From assembly GCA_029948255.1 (NCBI GenBank), contig JALIZF010001546.1, positions 1 through 64,000 on the forward strand: a DNA stretch of 64,000 nucleotides. Direction: 5' to 3'. The position numbers and the translations under genes were made by a program. The notes below the pieces were generated by a model, which was given only the letters and a program-made list of their open reading frames with translations, was not told where the DNA came from and ran no database searches. This DNA comes from Telmatactis stephensoni. Taxonomy: Eukaryota > Cnidaria > Anthozoa > Actiniaria > Isophelliidae. This document shows positions 1 to 11,000 of the stretch, in pieces. Numbering within the stretch: the stretch's first letter is position 1; each line of letters opens with the position of its first letter.

Positions 1-9
1 TATTTACTG

Positions 10-173
10 TTAGAGTGCTTACAATTATCCGTGAAAAAAGTTAGCGAACTAAATTGTACAAGCAAAGTAAAGTGTACTAAATAGCGCGAAATCCTTTGTT
101 TTCTATTGTTTAATTAGTGCAAATTAGTGCAATTTCTTACAAAGTTTTCACGGATATTTGTAAGCACTCTAAA
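10..173. mobile_element. Hairpin MITE, TAGAGTGC family, copy 1
   Basis: About 160 bp with inverted ends: TAGAGTGCTTACAA, then ATCCGTGAAA on the left, and the reverse complement (TCACGGATATTTGTAAGC, ACTCTA) on the right. The ends can be read as TA|GAGTGC...GCACTC|TA, which fits a TA target duplication (Tc1/mariner-like), but this is inference. A relative lies at 37116-37263. Confidence 0.65.
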
Positions 174-946
174 ATGGTTTTCTAATAAACTAGTTAAAAT
201 GAAGTGCAAGAGAAGATATGTTGACTTGAACCACAGGAAGCCCAAGACAGACTTCTAATTTTTTTTTATTCATAAACTTTCCTCCTCCTTTCATGTGTAG
301 TGGGTGAAAGTTAGCGAAACCCCAACGAAACAATGCGAAATTCGGCGGTCAGGGGACTGATCAACAACTGCAAGAAGACAATAAGTATTGTATTGAATTT
401 TTGCTGCGAGCCGTCAATCGACTAGCAACACTTATGCCGTCGTCGTCCTCGTTGCCGTCTTCGTTGCTTAAGGTCTATACTTCTGTGTACAAGTGGACGA
501 GTGTTCTCGGCTCTAACAGTCAAATCTCACAATACATTGCTTCGCATTTCGCACTTAGTCTCGGATCCAGAGTATGTGTGTTCCTCCTGCTCAGCAGCGA
601 GCAACAAAGGCAACGGCACGGTATGAACTGCGCATGACAGTGGTAGGCGGGTTACCTGTAGTGGATTCAAATCGCTCGTTTGATAGACATTCGCTGATCA
701 TCAGAACTTGTTCTTGTGCATCTTATCTAGAAATATACGAGTTCAGAAGTAAAGAATGATATTCATGCTAGTCCAGTTGTGTGGTTTATTTTACGTTTTG
801 AAGTCTTTCAAGTGAATGTGGATCGCTAGTCCGGCGAACGGCGCTCTTTCGACTAATTGTCATCAAATGTCCGATGTAAACTTTTCGCTGCCACTGTGAG
901 AACTGTTCATAACACTCGTAATGAGATGCAAAGATGAAATAATTAT
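174..946. other. No gene recognised
   Basis: Unique-looking DNA. Open frames at 401-759 are short and low-complexity (Leu/Ser-rich) and match nothing I know. Confidence 0.5.
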
Positions 947-947
947 A

Positions 948-1113
948 AGTAATACCATGACCCTGAGGGATATTAGTGATTAAATGTCCCCGAAGCCGAG
1001 GGAGGTTTAGTGGAAGTCCCGAGGCCGTAGGCCGAGGGACTTTTACTAAACCTCCCGAGGCTGAGGGGACATTTAATCACTAATATCCCGAAGAAGTCAT
1101 GGTATTACTTTGT
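948..1113. mobile_element. Near-perfect hairpin element
   Basis: The two arms of about 70 bp are complementary: AATACCATGACCCTGAGGGA, then TATTAGTGATTAAATGTCCC on the left, mirrored by GGGACATTTAATCACTAATA, then TCATGGTATTA on the right. The centre is GAGGCCGTAGGCC. A non-autonomous inverted-repeat element with no ORF. Confidence 0.7.
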
Positions 1114-1679
1114 AATACCATGATCACCGAGGAAATAAACGAAATATACTTCGCTGTTTCTTCATCCAAAACTTGAAAATATCATACAATTCTTTTACCA
1201 ATTGTGCGTAACCCTGTTCTCTGGGGACTTTCGAAAATAGATTTCTTTGTTATATACTTACAATGAACAAGTATTTATAGGTTGTTAATCAATTCGAAAG
1301 CTAAATGCTTTCTTTGTGTCGTTATGCTCATGCGCAAAATAGAATGCATAGATCCCACACGCGTAAGAGTGTGCAGTGGTAAGAGGTATCGGTGCGTTAG
1401 AAAGTTATAGAGTTTCGGGACAGCGTGCAAAGTTGTCCCGATCGTCCCGATGATTGCGTTAAATGAGGGACAACCACTCATGAATAACATGAGGGACTAT
1501 TAGTTCTAATCGTCCCTCATTAATTATGGATGAGGACGATTAGTTCTAATCATCCCTCATTCATAATTAATGAGGGAATATTAGAACTAATTTTCCCTCT
1601 TTCTATTCATGAGGGAGGGATGTTAGCGATTAAACGTCCCTCCAAAAACAATAGATCCCGAGGTGATCATGGTATTACA
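1113..1679. mobile_element. Second inverted-repeat element abutting the first
   Basis: Begins GTAATACCATGATCACCGAG and ends CCCGAGGTGATCATGGTATT, so it has the same outer termini as the hairpin to its left. The right third (1465-1640) consists of short degenerate inverted blocks built around GAGGGAC and TTAATTATG, able to fold several ways. Confidence 0.55.
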
Positions 1680-1839
1680 TGAAATAACATCCAATAAGAT
1701 TAAAGAACTCAAATCTGTTAATTCTTTTGCCAAAGAACTGAAATCAATTACTTTAGATAGATAGAATTTATATTTCAAAAATAGCTTTTAGATAGAATTT
1801 CACAAACTAGGACAATTTTTTGGGATTTTTAACACTAAT

Positions 1840-2092
1840 AAGTTTTGTTTTAATGTATGTAAATAAATATATGTACGTTTATTGTATAATTTGAGGGCCA
1901 CGTGTATGTTATCTTTAGATATTAAGTGTAACCCTCTGTAAATAAAGTATTATTCCATTCCATTCCATTCCATTCCATTCCATTCCATTCCATTCCATTC
2001 CATTCCATTCCATTCCATTCCATTCTATTCTATTCTATTCTATTCTATTCTATTCTATTCTATTCTATTCTATTCTATTCTATTCTATTCTA
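1840..2092 (+). mobile_element. LINE 3' end with pentanucleotide tail
   Basis: A 3'UTR-like stretch (GAGGGCCACGTGTATG, then GTAAATAAAGTATT) runs into (ATTCC)n at about 1950-2030 and (ATTCT)n at 2030-2092. AATAAA just before a 5-bp tail is typical of 5'-truncated non-LTR elements. No coding part remains. A similar tail in the other orientation lies at 59569-59683. Confidence 0.6.
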
Positions 2093-2757
2093 TATGGCTA
2101 TAAAATGCCAAATCCAAACGAATCACTCGGTTCTTGCTCAGTTCCATGATCCAGCGGTTCTTGCTTAGTTCCATGATCCAGCGGAACAGTGGAACTCTTT
2201 CCTTTTTATCTTGGACGACCCTTCAACCTCTACTGTCCAGAACTGTCCTACTGTCCTGAAGTTCCTATCAAGCATCACATAAAGCTGTCAAGATTCTTGA
2301 ATATATAATGAAATGATTTTCGCCGAACAAAGGTAAAGTTCTCGTCAGATTGCACAATGTCGCTTGCACAATTGCACAATTCTCGTTCCTTGTAACGTTT
2401 TTAAAAGCCAGTTTAGTACGTATACCTGACAAGAGCCAGAAAAATTGAAGTTGTTTGTCATAAATGTGTATTTTAGTTTTGGTTGCTCTGTGCTTTTGTA
2501 AAGCCGGAATAGGCGAATTTTACCGGCGCTGGAGAGTTAACAAGAGTCATGACTGTGAGTTTTCACTGTAATATATATTCCACCACGGCATGTAATAAAT
2601 CTCTGTAAAATGATTCCTTCGGCGGGTCGGTTCGTTGGATGATTACAGAAGGAACTATATATTTGTAGTATGACTCCTTCGACGGGTCGGTTGACCGTTC
2701 TTTGGATGACTACTTATATTGTTTAAAGAGTTGACAACTGAGCGCCTGTGTCGCGCA
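2093..2757. other. No gene recognised; short duplications
   Basis: A 31-bp unit (CGGTTCTTGCTCAGTTCCAT, then GATCCAGC) is repeated twice at 2128-2181. Two imperfect copies of a block containing CTTCGGCGGGTCGGTT and TTGGATGA lie at 2610-2710. Confidence 0.45.
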
Positions 2758-2940
2758 GGGCGAGGTTTTCGTCGTAGAGAGAATGGTGACCAAGCGTTCA
2801 CCGGAGTGCAATGGCACTGGGCGAGGTTTTCGTCGGAGAGAGAATGGTGACCAAGGGTTCACCGGAGTGCAATGGCACTGGGCGAGGTTTTCGCCGGAGA
2901 TAGAATGGTGACCAAGCGTTCACCGGAGTGCAATGTATTG
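2758..2940 (+). repeat. 61-bp tandem repeat, three copies
   Basis: Units start at 2758, 2819 and 2880 with GGGCGAGGTTTTCG and contain GAATGGTGACCAAG and TTCACCGGAGTGCAATG. Copies differ by a few bases. The open frame on the minus strand through the array is a by-product of the repeat. Confidence 0.8.
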
Positions 2941-5900
2941 GGCAAGCTTTTTTAGAGAACAAAAAAACATCAATTTCATCCGCATTATTTTGCACAAAAT
3001 GGTTCTGTTTGCTTGTCTCGAGCTTCAGTTGAGGCAAAATGACGCATGCGCAGTTTGAGGAATTTTACGAGACCCTACTGACGCGTACACGATAAATTTG
3101 AGCAAATATATCGAAAACTACTCGGTGACGTTTTTTAATTTTTTGCTATTTAAGAGTGTGATGATGAAATATATAAAAAAATTCTGTAATGGGGAATTCT
3201 CAAAAATCAATGAAGTTTATTTTAGGATGTTCCCTATTACAGAATTTTTTGATTTTTCCTCAGGTGAAAGGTCCATTAGAGAACTCAACATATGCAATTT
3301 TTAAACAAACTTTTACCGAACAGTACCCTGGGCTTCAGGGATTTAGTATTCGCTTTCTAACCCAGGGTAACCGAACAGAAATGGAGATATGATTTTTTTA
3401 TATTGAAATTTTACGTCAAATTGCCAGTCATCTGTTGGTGCCATGACAACGGCATACGTGATGATTTTTTAAAAACGTGACTCCCCGTTTCATAAGCTTT
3501 AATATGGTATATCACATCATTCAGTATAACCTTTTTTGCGTTATAGAAATCTTTGGCGTTTTCTATGAGTGTGCACTCATTTATGGAAACCCTTTCCAGC
3601 CTCCTTAAGTGCGAACTTTGAAATCGGCCATATCTTTGGTCGCGCCTGCTTTTATTCGTCTTCTTTCAGTACGATAATTCGTATAGAATGACAAAGAAAC
3701 ACCACCCAAGTACGAAAATCACGGACTTAGAAAGTTCTCTCCAACGGGTATTGCCTCCTCACGGGTTAGGCCAGTTCTTAATTCTACTTACAGCCATGCC
3801 TCTGGTGTACGGTATTTTAAAGCCAACATATTCCACAGTATTCATGTTTTCTATTGCAACAGTTTGATACAGCCCTTAGTTTTCTTTTTGATCAGCGATG
3901 CACTGAAAAAGCAGATACTCAATTGACAGCGATTTTTACTATTTTATTGATAATGCATTAAAATGACAAATCTGCCAGACTGTCAGATAGAAACCATACT
4001 ATACCCTATGCATTTAACCATGAAAAGATGTAAAGGATTATTCTATCGGAAGCCCATAGCAGTTTGCTAGTCTTAACACGAATAAAATACTTTACTTTGA
4101 ATTACAACACGTTAAATTATCCCACGTTAGCCTATGTACAAAGCTTGCTTGATTCAAGAATCAGGACATTCAAGATTCTATCCAGCAACGTTTAGAAGGG
4201 TGTGGAACAACCAATATGGATGTAGTACATAAGGTGTAAAGACTTCATTCCACTTGATGACAAGAAATACGAGAATAACCAATCATGTTTATGTACTGCA
4301 ACAAGGGAAACAAGTCTACAGATACAGACGGTACCTTATGCACCTGGTTAGCAACTCGTCTACTGTTTGCATGCATTGCTTGACTGTACGTTGGTTGAAC
4401 CAGGCTTGACTGGAGCATTCACCAAGACAATTTTATGGGAAAACACTATTAACTTTGTCAAAACTGATAATTTTCAACTTAGTGACCAATGACCAATCAT
4501 ATAATTTACAGTTGTTTAATATACGCTTTTAATCAATTTAACGTGGTTTTTTTTCACTAGTAACAAGCACAAACGGTTCCACCAGCAAAACACAAGCACT
4601 TACTGTACCAGTTTACATAGGTGTTGTGCTAGGTAACTAATGAAAACCAAACTTTAAAGGTACATGCCGCTTTGGATCATAACTCAATGACTACAGTATA
4701 CAAATTTAACAGAACAGATCGACACATTTTCAAGTGAAATTGTGCCGATGGCCATTCATCTTGAGTTCACGACTCTTACAATAGCACTATAATTATAAAC
4801 CGTCAGAACATAATAATTGATATAATAGTAAATGAATTCAGGGATTGCAAATGGTGCAAATCAATACCAACCACTTGATATCTCTATCATTCAAACAATA
4901 AAGGCCTTACAATGAGCTCTCTCCCAATAGCTCAGTGTTTCATGCATGATGAATTCAACAATCTGTTCTACAAATAATTCTAAAAGATCCCGAGTGATAA
5001 CTTGAGTGAATGTAAATATTCTAGCATAGACAGACAGCATGTCTTAGAGAGAGAGGTCCTTGTAACAAGGCTAAACAATAAATGACAATAATACCCTTCT
5101 CTCGTCTTATTTACACTTCACACCATATAACAATAATATAAGATATATATATATATATTTTTTTTTTTAGCTTGGCACATGAATCTAAAAATACACTTTT
5201 TCATTAAAACTATGACTGACTTCTTCATAAATTACCGATAAAAACCTGATAAATTACTGTTTGGTGTCACATCAAAAATCGTCTTGCAAAGTCTTGCTAA
5301 GTCCGATTCTTTAACAGACTGCCAATGTCATGGCAACTGTTGTCACAGCAACAAACTATTGCCGTATGCTAATTATGCTGTTCATTTTGTCAATTACTAC
5401 TTTTGAAATGGAATCAAGTACTATTATCGTACTAGCATGCAGTTAATTAGTGCTGTGAATGGAGTTCATGTAGCAAGGCATTAAAGGCAGTTGACTTTCA
5501 CACACACAATTAATGCCAACAAATTGGAAAAAAATCCCGATTTGAACTCACAATATTTAGTGTTAGTAGAAGTTCACTTCAATGGAATGAATTCCATTTA
5601 TATCTTATACAACCTGAACACAGTCCTTTTGTGAGAAAACTCGTTACTTAATCTGCTCCAACACATGACAAATAAATCCATAAATTTAGAACTAAAACAC
5701 CACCAACATACTCCTACCCTGGACTACTGTCTCAATACACCAGCAAGTGGCATAACCACTTTTGTCAGGCGATATAAATCAATACTGAAAAGATGACCTA
5801 GATGAGTGCAGTGCTTGTTAGTGACTGATAAGTGTTAATAAATAATGCTTTGCAGCTAGGAATTCAGCACATCACACACATTAGCCTTACTGTATGGTCA

Positions 5901-6308
5901 AAGTCACCTGTACTTTGAAGAGGTTACAAAATGTTATCACAACAAGCTGCTCAGCAGCTTCAAGAAAACAGTGACAGTACCAGGAAAAGGAGAAAATCAA
6001 CAGAAATACTTTGAGTACTGTTAGTAACTCGTTGTAAAGAATGAAGTTTTCCGAGCTTTCAAGCACTCTTTTGCAAACAATGACTCCAAGTCAATGGTGG
6101 ATTTTTGTCCAGCAATGACTTCAAACCAGTGTTTGCGGTATTTACAGTAACTGGAGTCAGTCACCAAAGAAATCTAAAGACGCTACTTGGTGTGTTCATG
6201 CTAAAACAAATCTCAAAGTTAAATGAATTCTAAAGTACATTGAATACTTACAATACTATCATGTTTCATATTTACAAATGAGAGTTAATTGATATACACC
6301 AATCATCA
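2941..6308. other. 3.4 kb without a recognisable gene
   Basis: AT-rich DNA beyond the SLC6 3' end. One imperfect hairpin is formed by ATTCTGTAATGGGGAA and its near-complement at 3182-3250, and a (TA)n-poly(T) run lies at 5141-5169. I see no coding exon on either strand. Confidence 0.5.
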
Positions 6309-6627
6309 TAACCCACCTTTAACGAGTCAAGTAACATACTAATGAGGGTCGCCCATGGCTGTATACTAGCTTCTGATGAGAGGAAATATCCTGTTTCTAA
6401 TAGGCATTGTAATATTTATTGTTCGGATTTAATGGTTCAAAATTATGTTAATTTAATGTTAATAATTGATCAACAATTATCCTATTTAGGAAAATCTTTA
6501 TTGATTTATGAACAAATCAATAAAATTTGTCAAATATGCTTTTGCTTTGACTAATCTAAGAATAAACAGTCACTTTAACACCTCATTAGCATGTTATTTT
6601 ACTCACTTGCATGTTAAAAGTGGGTTA
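6309..6627. mobile_element. MITE with about 35-bp terminal inverted repeats
   Basis: Left end ACCCACCTTTAACGAGTCAA, then ACATACTAATGAGG; the right end is its imperfect reverse complement (CCTCATTAGCATGTTATTTT ... TTAAAAGTGGGTT). ATA flanks both sides. The 70-codon frame inside is AT-rich and not recognised. Confidence 0.6.
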
Positions 6628-6928
6628 TACAAAAACGTTCTATTGACTAACTTCCAAGGAACTCTTGTCTAACAAAATAGTCAACCCTGCATTAGTTACA
6701 CAAGATAGCTCTATCAACTGGATCCTATCAATAGATTATTATGTGGATCAAAAGCATTATCAATCCAATGTGTATAACACCCTCTACTACCCACCCCTCC
6801 CTACCATAAGTGGTCGCTCAGTCACACTGTGCACTGTCCTTCATTAAAGGGTCCAGCAAAAGATGGTTGGTCATATACTTGCAGTGATTTCACTTTTTTC
6901 AGGAAACAAAATCTAATTGTCAAATAGA

Positions 6929-7143
6929 AAAAAGAAAAGAACAGAACAGAACAGAACAGAACAGAAAAAAGAAAAGAAAAGAAAAGAAAAGAAAAGAAAA
7001 GAAAAGAAAAGAAAAGAAAAGAAAAGAAAAGAAAAGAAAAGAAAAGAAAAGAAAAGAAAAGAAAAGAAAAGAAAAGAAAAGAAAAGAAAAGAAAAGAAAA
7101 GAAAAGAAAAGAAAAGAAAAAGAAAAAGAAAAAGAAAAAGAAA
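6929..7143 (+). repeat. Purine tract (GAACA)n-(AAAAG)n-(AAAAAG)n
   Basis: About 215 bp of pure A/G on the plus strand apart from the C of the four GAACA units. The pattern shifts from GAACA to AAAAG (about 28 copies) to AAAAAG. Long open frames across it on both strands are artefacts of the repeat. Confidence 0.95.
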
Positions 7144-7700
7144 ATAGGATAACTGATGTCTAGTAATATGTGATTCATTACTTGAGTAAAAGTCATAGAT
7201 TGTGATTGTGATCCATGCATAGCAGATGGTAGGAAACACTGTTCCCTCTCTTTGAATACACATCACCTCTCACATTCCTTTACAATCAACACAGTCTTAT
7301 GAATGTTCTTGTGAGTGAAGAAAAATAGAAATCCCAGAGGAAAACTCCACTGCGGCAAGGAAGGGAACAACAAACAAACAAACATCGTATGACCTCACTT
7401 GAAACCTGGACTGCAATACCAGGCAGAAAAAATCATTACATTATTCCTACATAATTTGGAACGTGACCTCCGTCATTACCCAGGCATATGCTGTGGGACA
7501 GATATGCCTGTGATGATGGACACAGTATAGATGGACACAGTTAGTACAGGCATGTGTGCCTGCTAGATGGAGTACAGTACCATATAATGTCTGAATGACC
7601 ACTTATGAATTTAATGGCTGTTTGCTTTTTGTTCACAATTAATTAAACACATCTTTGTCTTATACCCTACCATAATTTAGAGAATTATACTTATTGATAT
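7144..7700. other. 3' flank of the SLC6 gene
   Basis: No coding exon seen. Possible distal 3' UTR of the minus-strand transporter gene. Confidence 0.4.
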
Positions 7701-7706
7701 TTTATT
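7701..7706 (-). terminator. Candidate poly(A) signal of the SLC6 gene
   Basis: AATAAA on the minus strand, 124 bp beyond the stop codon, in AT-rich DNA. It is the nearest canonical hexamer, but longer 3' UTRs running towards the purine tract at 6.9-7.1 kb cannot be excluded. Confidence 0.4.
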
Positions 7707-7830
7707 CCTTGTGTTCATTCACAAGAAATGTAATTACACAACTATGAACCAAGGATTTCAGCTAATTGAATGTCATGGTATAGAATTACAATCATTGAAC
7801 AAAAAGCAAACATTGACCAAAATCTTAATG

Positions 7831-8088
7831 TTAAGCTTGTCCATTTTCTGGCCTTCCTGCCAAAGGAATTTCTGATGGTGGTAGAGGGATTTGAGACATT
7901 GATGGGGTGATAGCAGCTGGAGCGACATCATCTCCTGCCTTGGCCTTACCGTACTGCTTTCGTTCATATTTCACAATTCCAAAGTACCTCAACAACAGCA
8001 TTGCAGGTATAAATAAGAATGAAGCACCAATGAGGCAGGCAATGATAAGATAAGCCCATCCTGGGAAATCCAAGTCAATTGATTCACC
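7831..8088 (-). CDS. SLC6 gene exon 9: TM12, cytoplasmic tail, stop
   Basis: Acceptor GTTTAG|GGTGAATC; codes residues 582-666 and a TAA stop. TM12 is followed by [18 protein letters not shown] and a Pro/Ser-rich tail of about 35 residues. The tail ends GRPENGQA, with no obvious class I PDZ ligand. Confidence 0.92.
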   Translation of the reverse strand, partial: GESIDLDFPGWAYLIIACLIGASFLFIPAMLLLRYFGIVKYERKQYGKAKAGDDVAPAAITPSMSQIPLPPSEIPLAGRPENGQA

Positions 8089-11000
8089 CTAAACACAAAA
8101 CAAATACCTTAATAAATTGTATATGTTATCATGATGTTTGGCCCATTTACCGGTAAACAACTGAAGGCATCCGTTTGAGTAAAGCAGGGTTATGTTGAAG
8201 TATCAAAATTCCAAAATTTGCATATGCGGGTTTTTTGTTATTTCCATGGAACTGGAATACTTTCCATGGGAAAAAATAAAGTTCTTTATCATAGCAGAGA
8301 ATGTCAAATTAAGATTGCATTAGATTTTACAAGGAGTTCCCCTTTGCATAACCACTGCCCAAAGCTGTTATCATGAGCCACGTTGTGATTGAAATGGTTG
8401 GCAATGGTTGGTCTTACCTCTGCATAATCAAATCCTTTATACTTCATAGGGCTTAGACCCATACTGATGAGACTTGCAACAAGGATTACCAACACTAGTG
8501 AAGGTGAAATATACTTCCAGCAGAATCGAAAGTAGATACTGGGCCTCATTTTTAACATGTACTCTATATCATCTTCAAACCTGCATAAAACAACCACCAT
8601 TAGCTCACATTATGGTACCGGTTCCTTGGTAAAGGATGACACCCTCCGCCCTCTATCCCCTTAAGCACCATCAGTACTTTGTCCTGAGGGTAACTCCACC
8701 AAAATTATGAACATGTAACAACATGGATACAAGAACAGTGGACTTCTCCACACAGACACCTCCAAAAATACACATACTTTTCTTGGCCCCTTCAGTGTTT
8801 GTTTTAGCGAGGTAATTTAATTTAATATAAATTTTAATACAGGGTCCCATTTAATGACTAAGCTAACAACCAGCTGGAAATACACTGGACAGTGGAACCT
8901 CGCTAAAACAAACACTGAAGAGGCCAAGAAAAGTATGTGTATAATTAATACTACCTCTATGCAACAGCCAAGGCATGTTGTTATAGCAAAGCTAATAAAT
9001 CACACACCTTTTTAAGCCATAAATCCAGGCAACACCAACCAATTCAAAGAATCCAATGATAAGAAGCGGAATAGTACCAGAGAAGTTGTCAAACATCTGT
9101 AACCAATACTCCCCAGATCGCTGGCAGAACAAAAGTCCAATGATGTAGGAAAATGCACAAATGGCAGCTGTGATAAAGAAATTACAACCAAGTCTAGTAC
9201 TCTAAAAGTGTTCTGACATGGGCATATTTGGCAGGGTATTTATGGATCCAAAACTGCTTAGAGACAAATTGTATATCCCACAAATTGCAATAAATATTGT
9301 CAGGAAAACAATTTATCATTTGAGGAGACTTTAGCCATAGAAAACCGAGACTACATTATTTGTACTCAGGTACTCTACAGGACATTCCCCAGTCTTCCCT
9401 GAAAGCACTCACAGCAAGCTAACGAGTACCCATTGGGAATAAAATCTATTGTTCAAAATTTCACTGCTAAGTAAAAATGATCACTGCAAGTGCTTTCTGC
9501 AATGAGTGGAGAATCTGCTTAAGGCCCCGTTCACATGGTGGCATATATAAGCACAGATATAAGCATAAGAATTAACAAAACCTTTTACATTTTCTTATGC
9601 TTATTTTGTTATGTTGCATTATGTTTCTTTTGTCATTGTGTGAAATTTGCGAAATTTTCTGTAATGACATGCATAAAACGTTTCAACCTGAAACATGGTT
9701 TTGTTAGTAAGTCAACCCCTCAAATGCTGGCTAGTGGTGAGGTGGTGCTAAAGATTGCTGCAGTCTGTGCAACTATTAATTTAAGAGTAATATTGTGTTG
9801 CAGGATGGCAGGTCCCAGCTAGTTTAACTCACATAGTTATTCTGGGAGGGCATTTACCAAACATGTTAATTGTATATAATGTAAATATCATAGTGAAATG
9901 AAATGGTAATAAAGAACTAAATAAATATAATTCAGATTCTTTTGGGGAATCAGAAGAAAGACAATGTTGCAAAAAGCTAATTAACTCACCAGTGACAAAT
10001 TCCTTTCTCCACGAAACAAGTTTCAAGTCATAGATGGGTGTGATGACACCCTCTAGTGTGCCAAACATACTACCAAGACCAAGTGTCAATAACATACAGA
10101 AAAACAGTGTTGCCCAGAGTTGAGATACAGGCATTTTGACAATGGCCTCTGTGAAGGCAATGAATGTCAATCCTGGACCAGATGCAGTCTATGGAGTTCC
10201 AAAAACATCATGTTAACAACCATAAGTTAATCATTTGAACATATTCTATAGGGACATTTGCACATAGAAACACGGCTCTTGCAAGTTGAAATTTGTTTAA
10301 AAAATACAGCATACTGTTATTCTCCAATTTAAGGTAGTTCCAGAGCCTTAGACTTCTTCAATGTAGGGATAAGGTAAGGAAAGTCCTGTCCCTTTCCCCC
10401 GCCACACCCCTCTCTTTAGTTTGATTGATTTGTTATGTGCACATGTTCGTCACTGTTATTCTAGTTTCCTAGTATTGTAAATTTGTGACAAAGCTATTAA
10501 ATTAAACTAATAAATTTCCTTTAAAACCCTATCATTTAAAGATAATTGTTAGGCAAGTCAAAAACCAAGACACTTGATACATTTTGGCAGTGATGGTATG
10601 AAACAATGCTCAACTTTCAACAAGACCCCACTTTGATGATGTTATCATCGAGGCAAAATGGAGCTTGCATAATAGATGTACATGAAAACAAAACAAAGCA
10701 AAAAACATTATTGGGTGACCGTAGTTTGAAGCTTAATGCTACAATGTCAAGCAGTGTTTAAGGTAATTCCATAACTCTGCATTGGGACGCTCTACTGCGC
10801 ACAATTCTACCATGCTGCGTGAGCCTGCGCACACGGAGAAATTCCAAGTTTTCAATATGGTGGCCATTTAGATGAAAAATACAATTTTTGAAATGTAAAA
10901 TGCTCAAAATTACAACAAATAACTCTGAAAACGTCAAAAGAGGACTAGAAACACTGACGCAGGGCTTTTGGGAAAACACTGAAAGAGATAATTGGCTTTT

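Noticed and set aside
401..759. Two overlapping plus-strand frames of 61-78 codons
   Set aside because: Low-complexity, no motif, no splice or promoter context.
1948..2092. CRISPR-like array
   Set aside because: Pentanucleotide repeats without spacers, in a eukaryotic genome; it is a microsatellite or LINE tail.
6822..7266. Open frames of 76-132 codons rich in F/S/L or K/E/R
   Set aside because: By-products of the (AAAAG)n tract; no homology possible.
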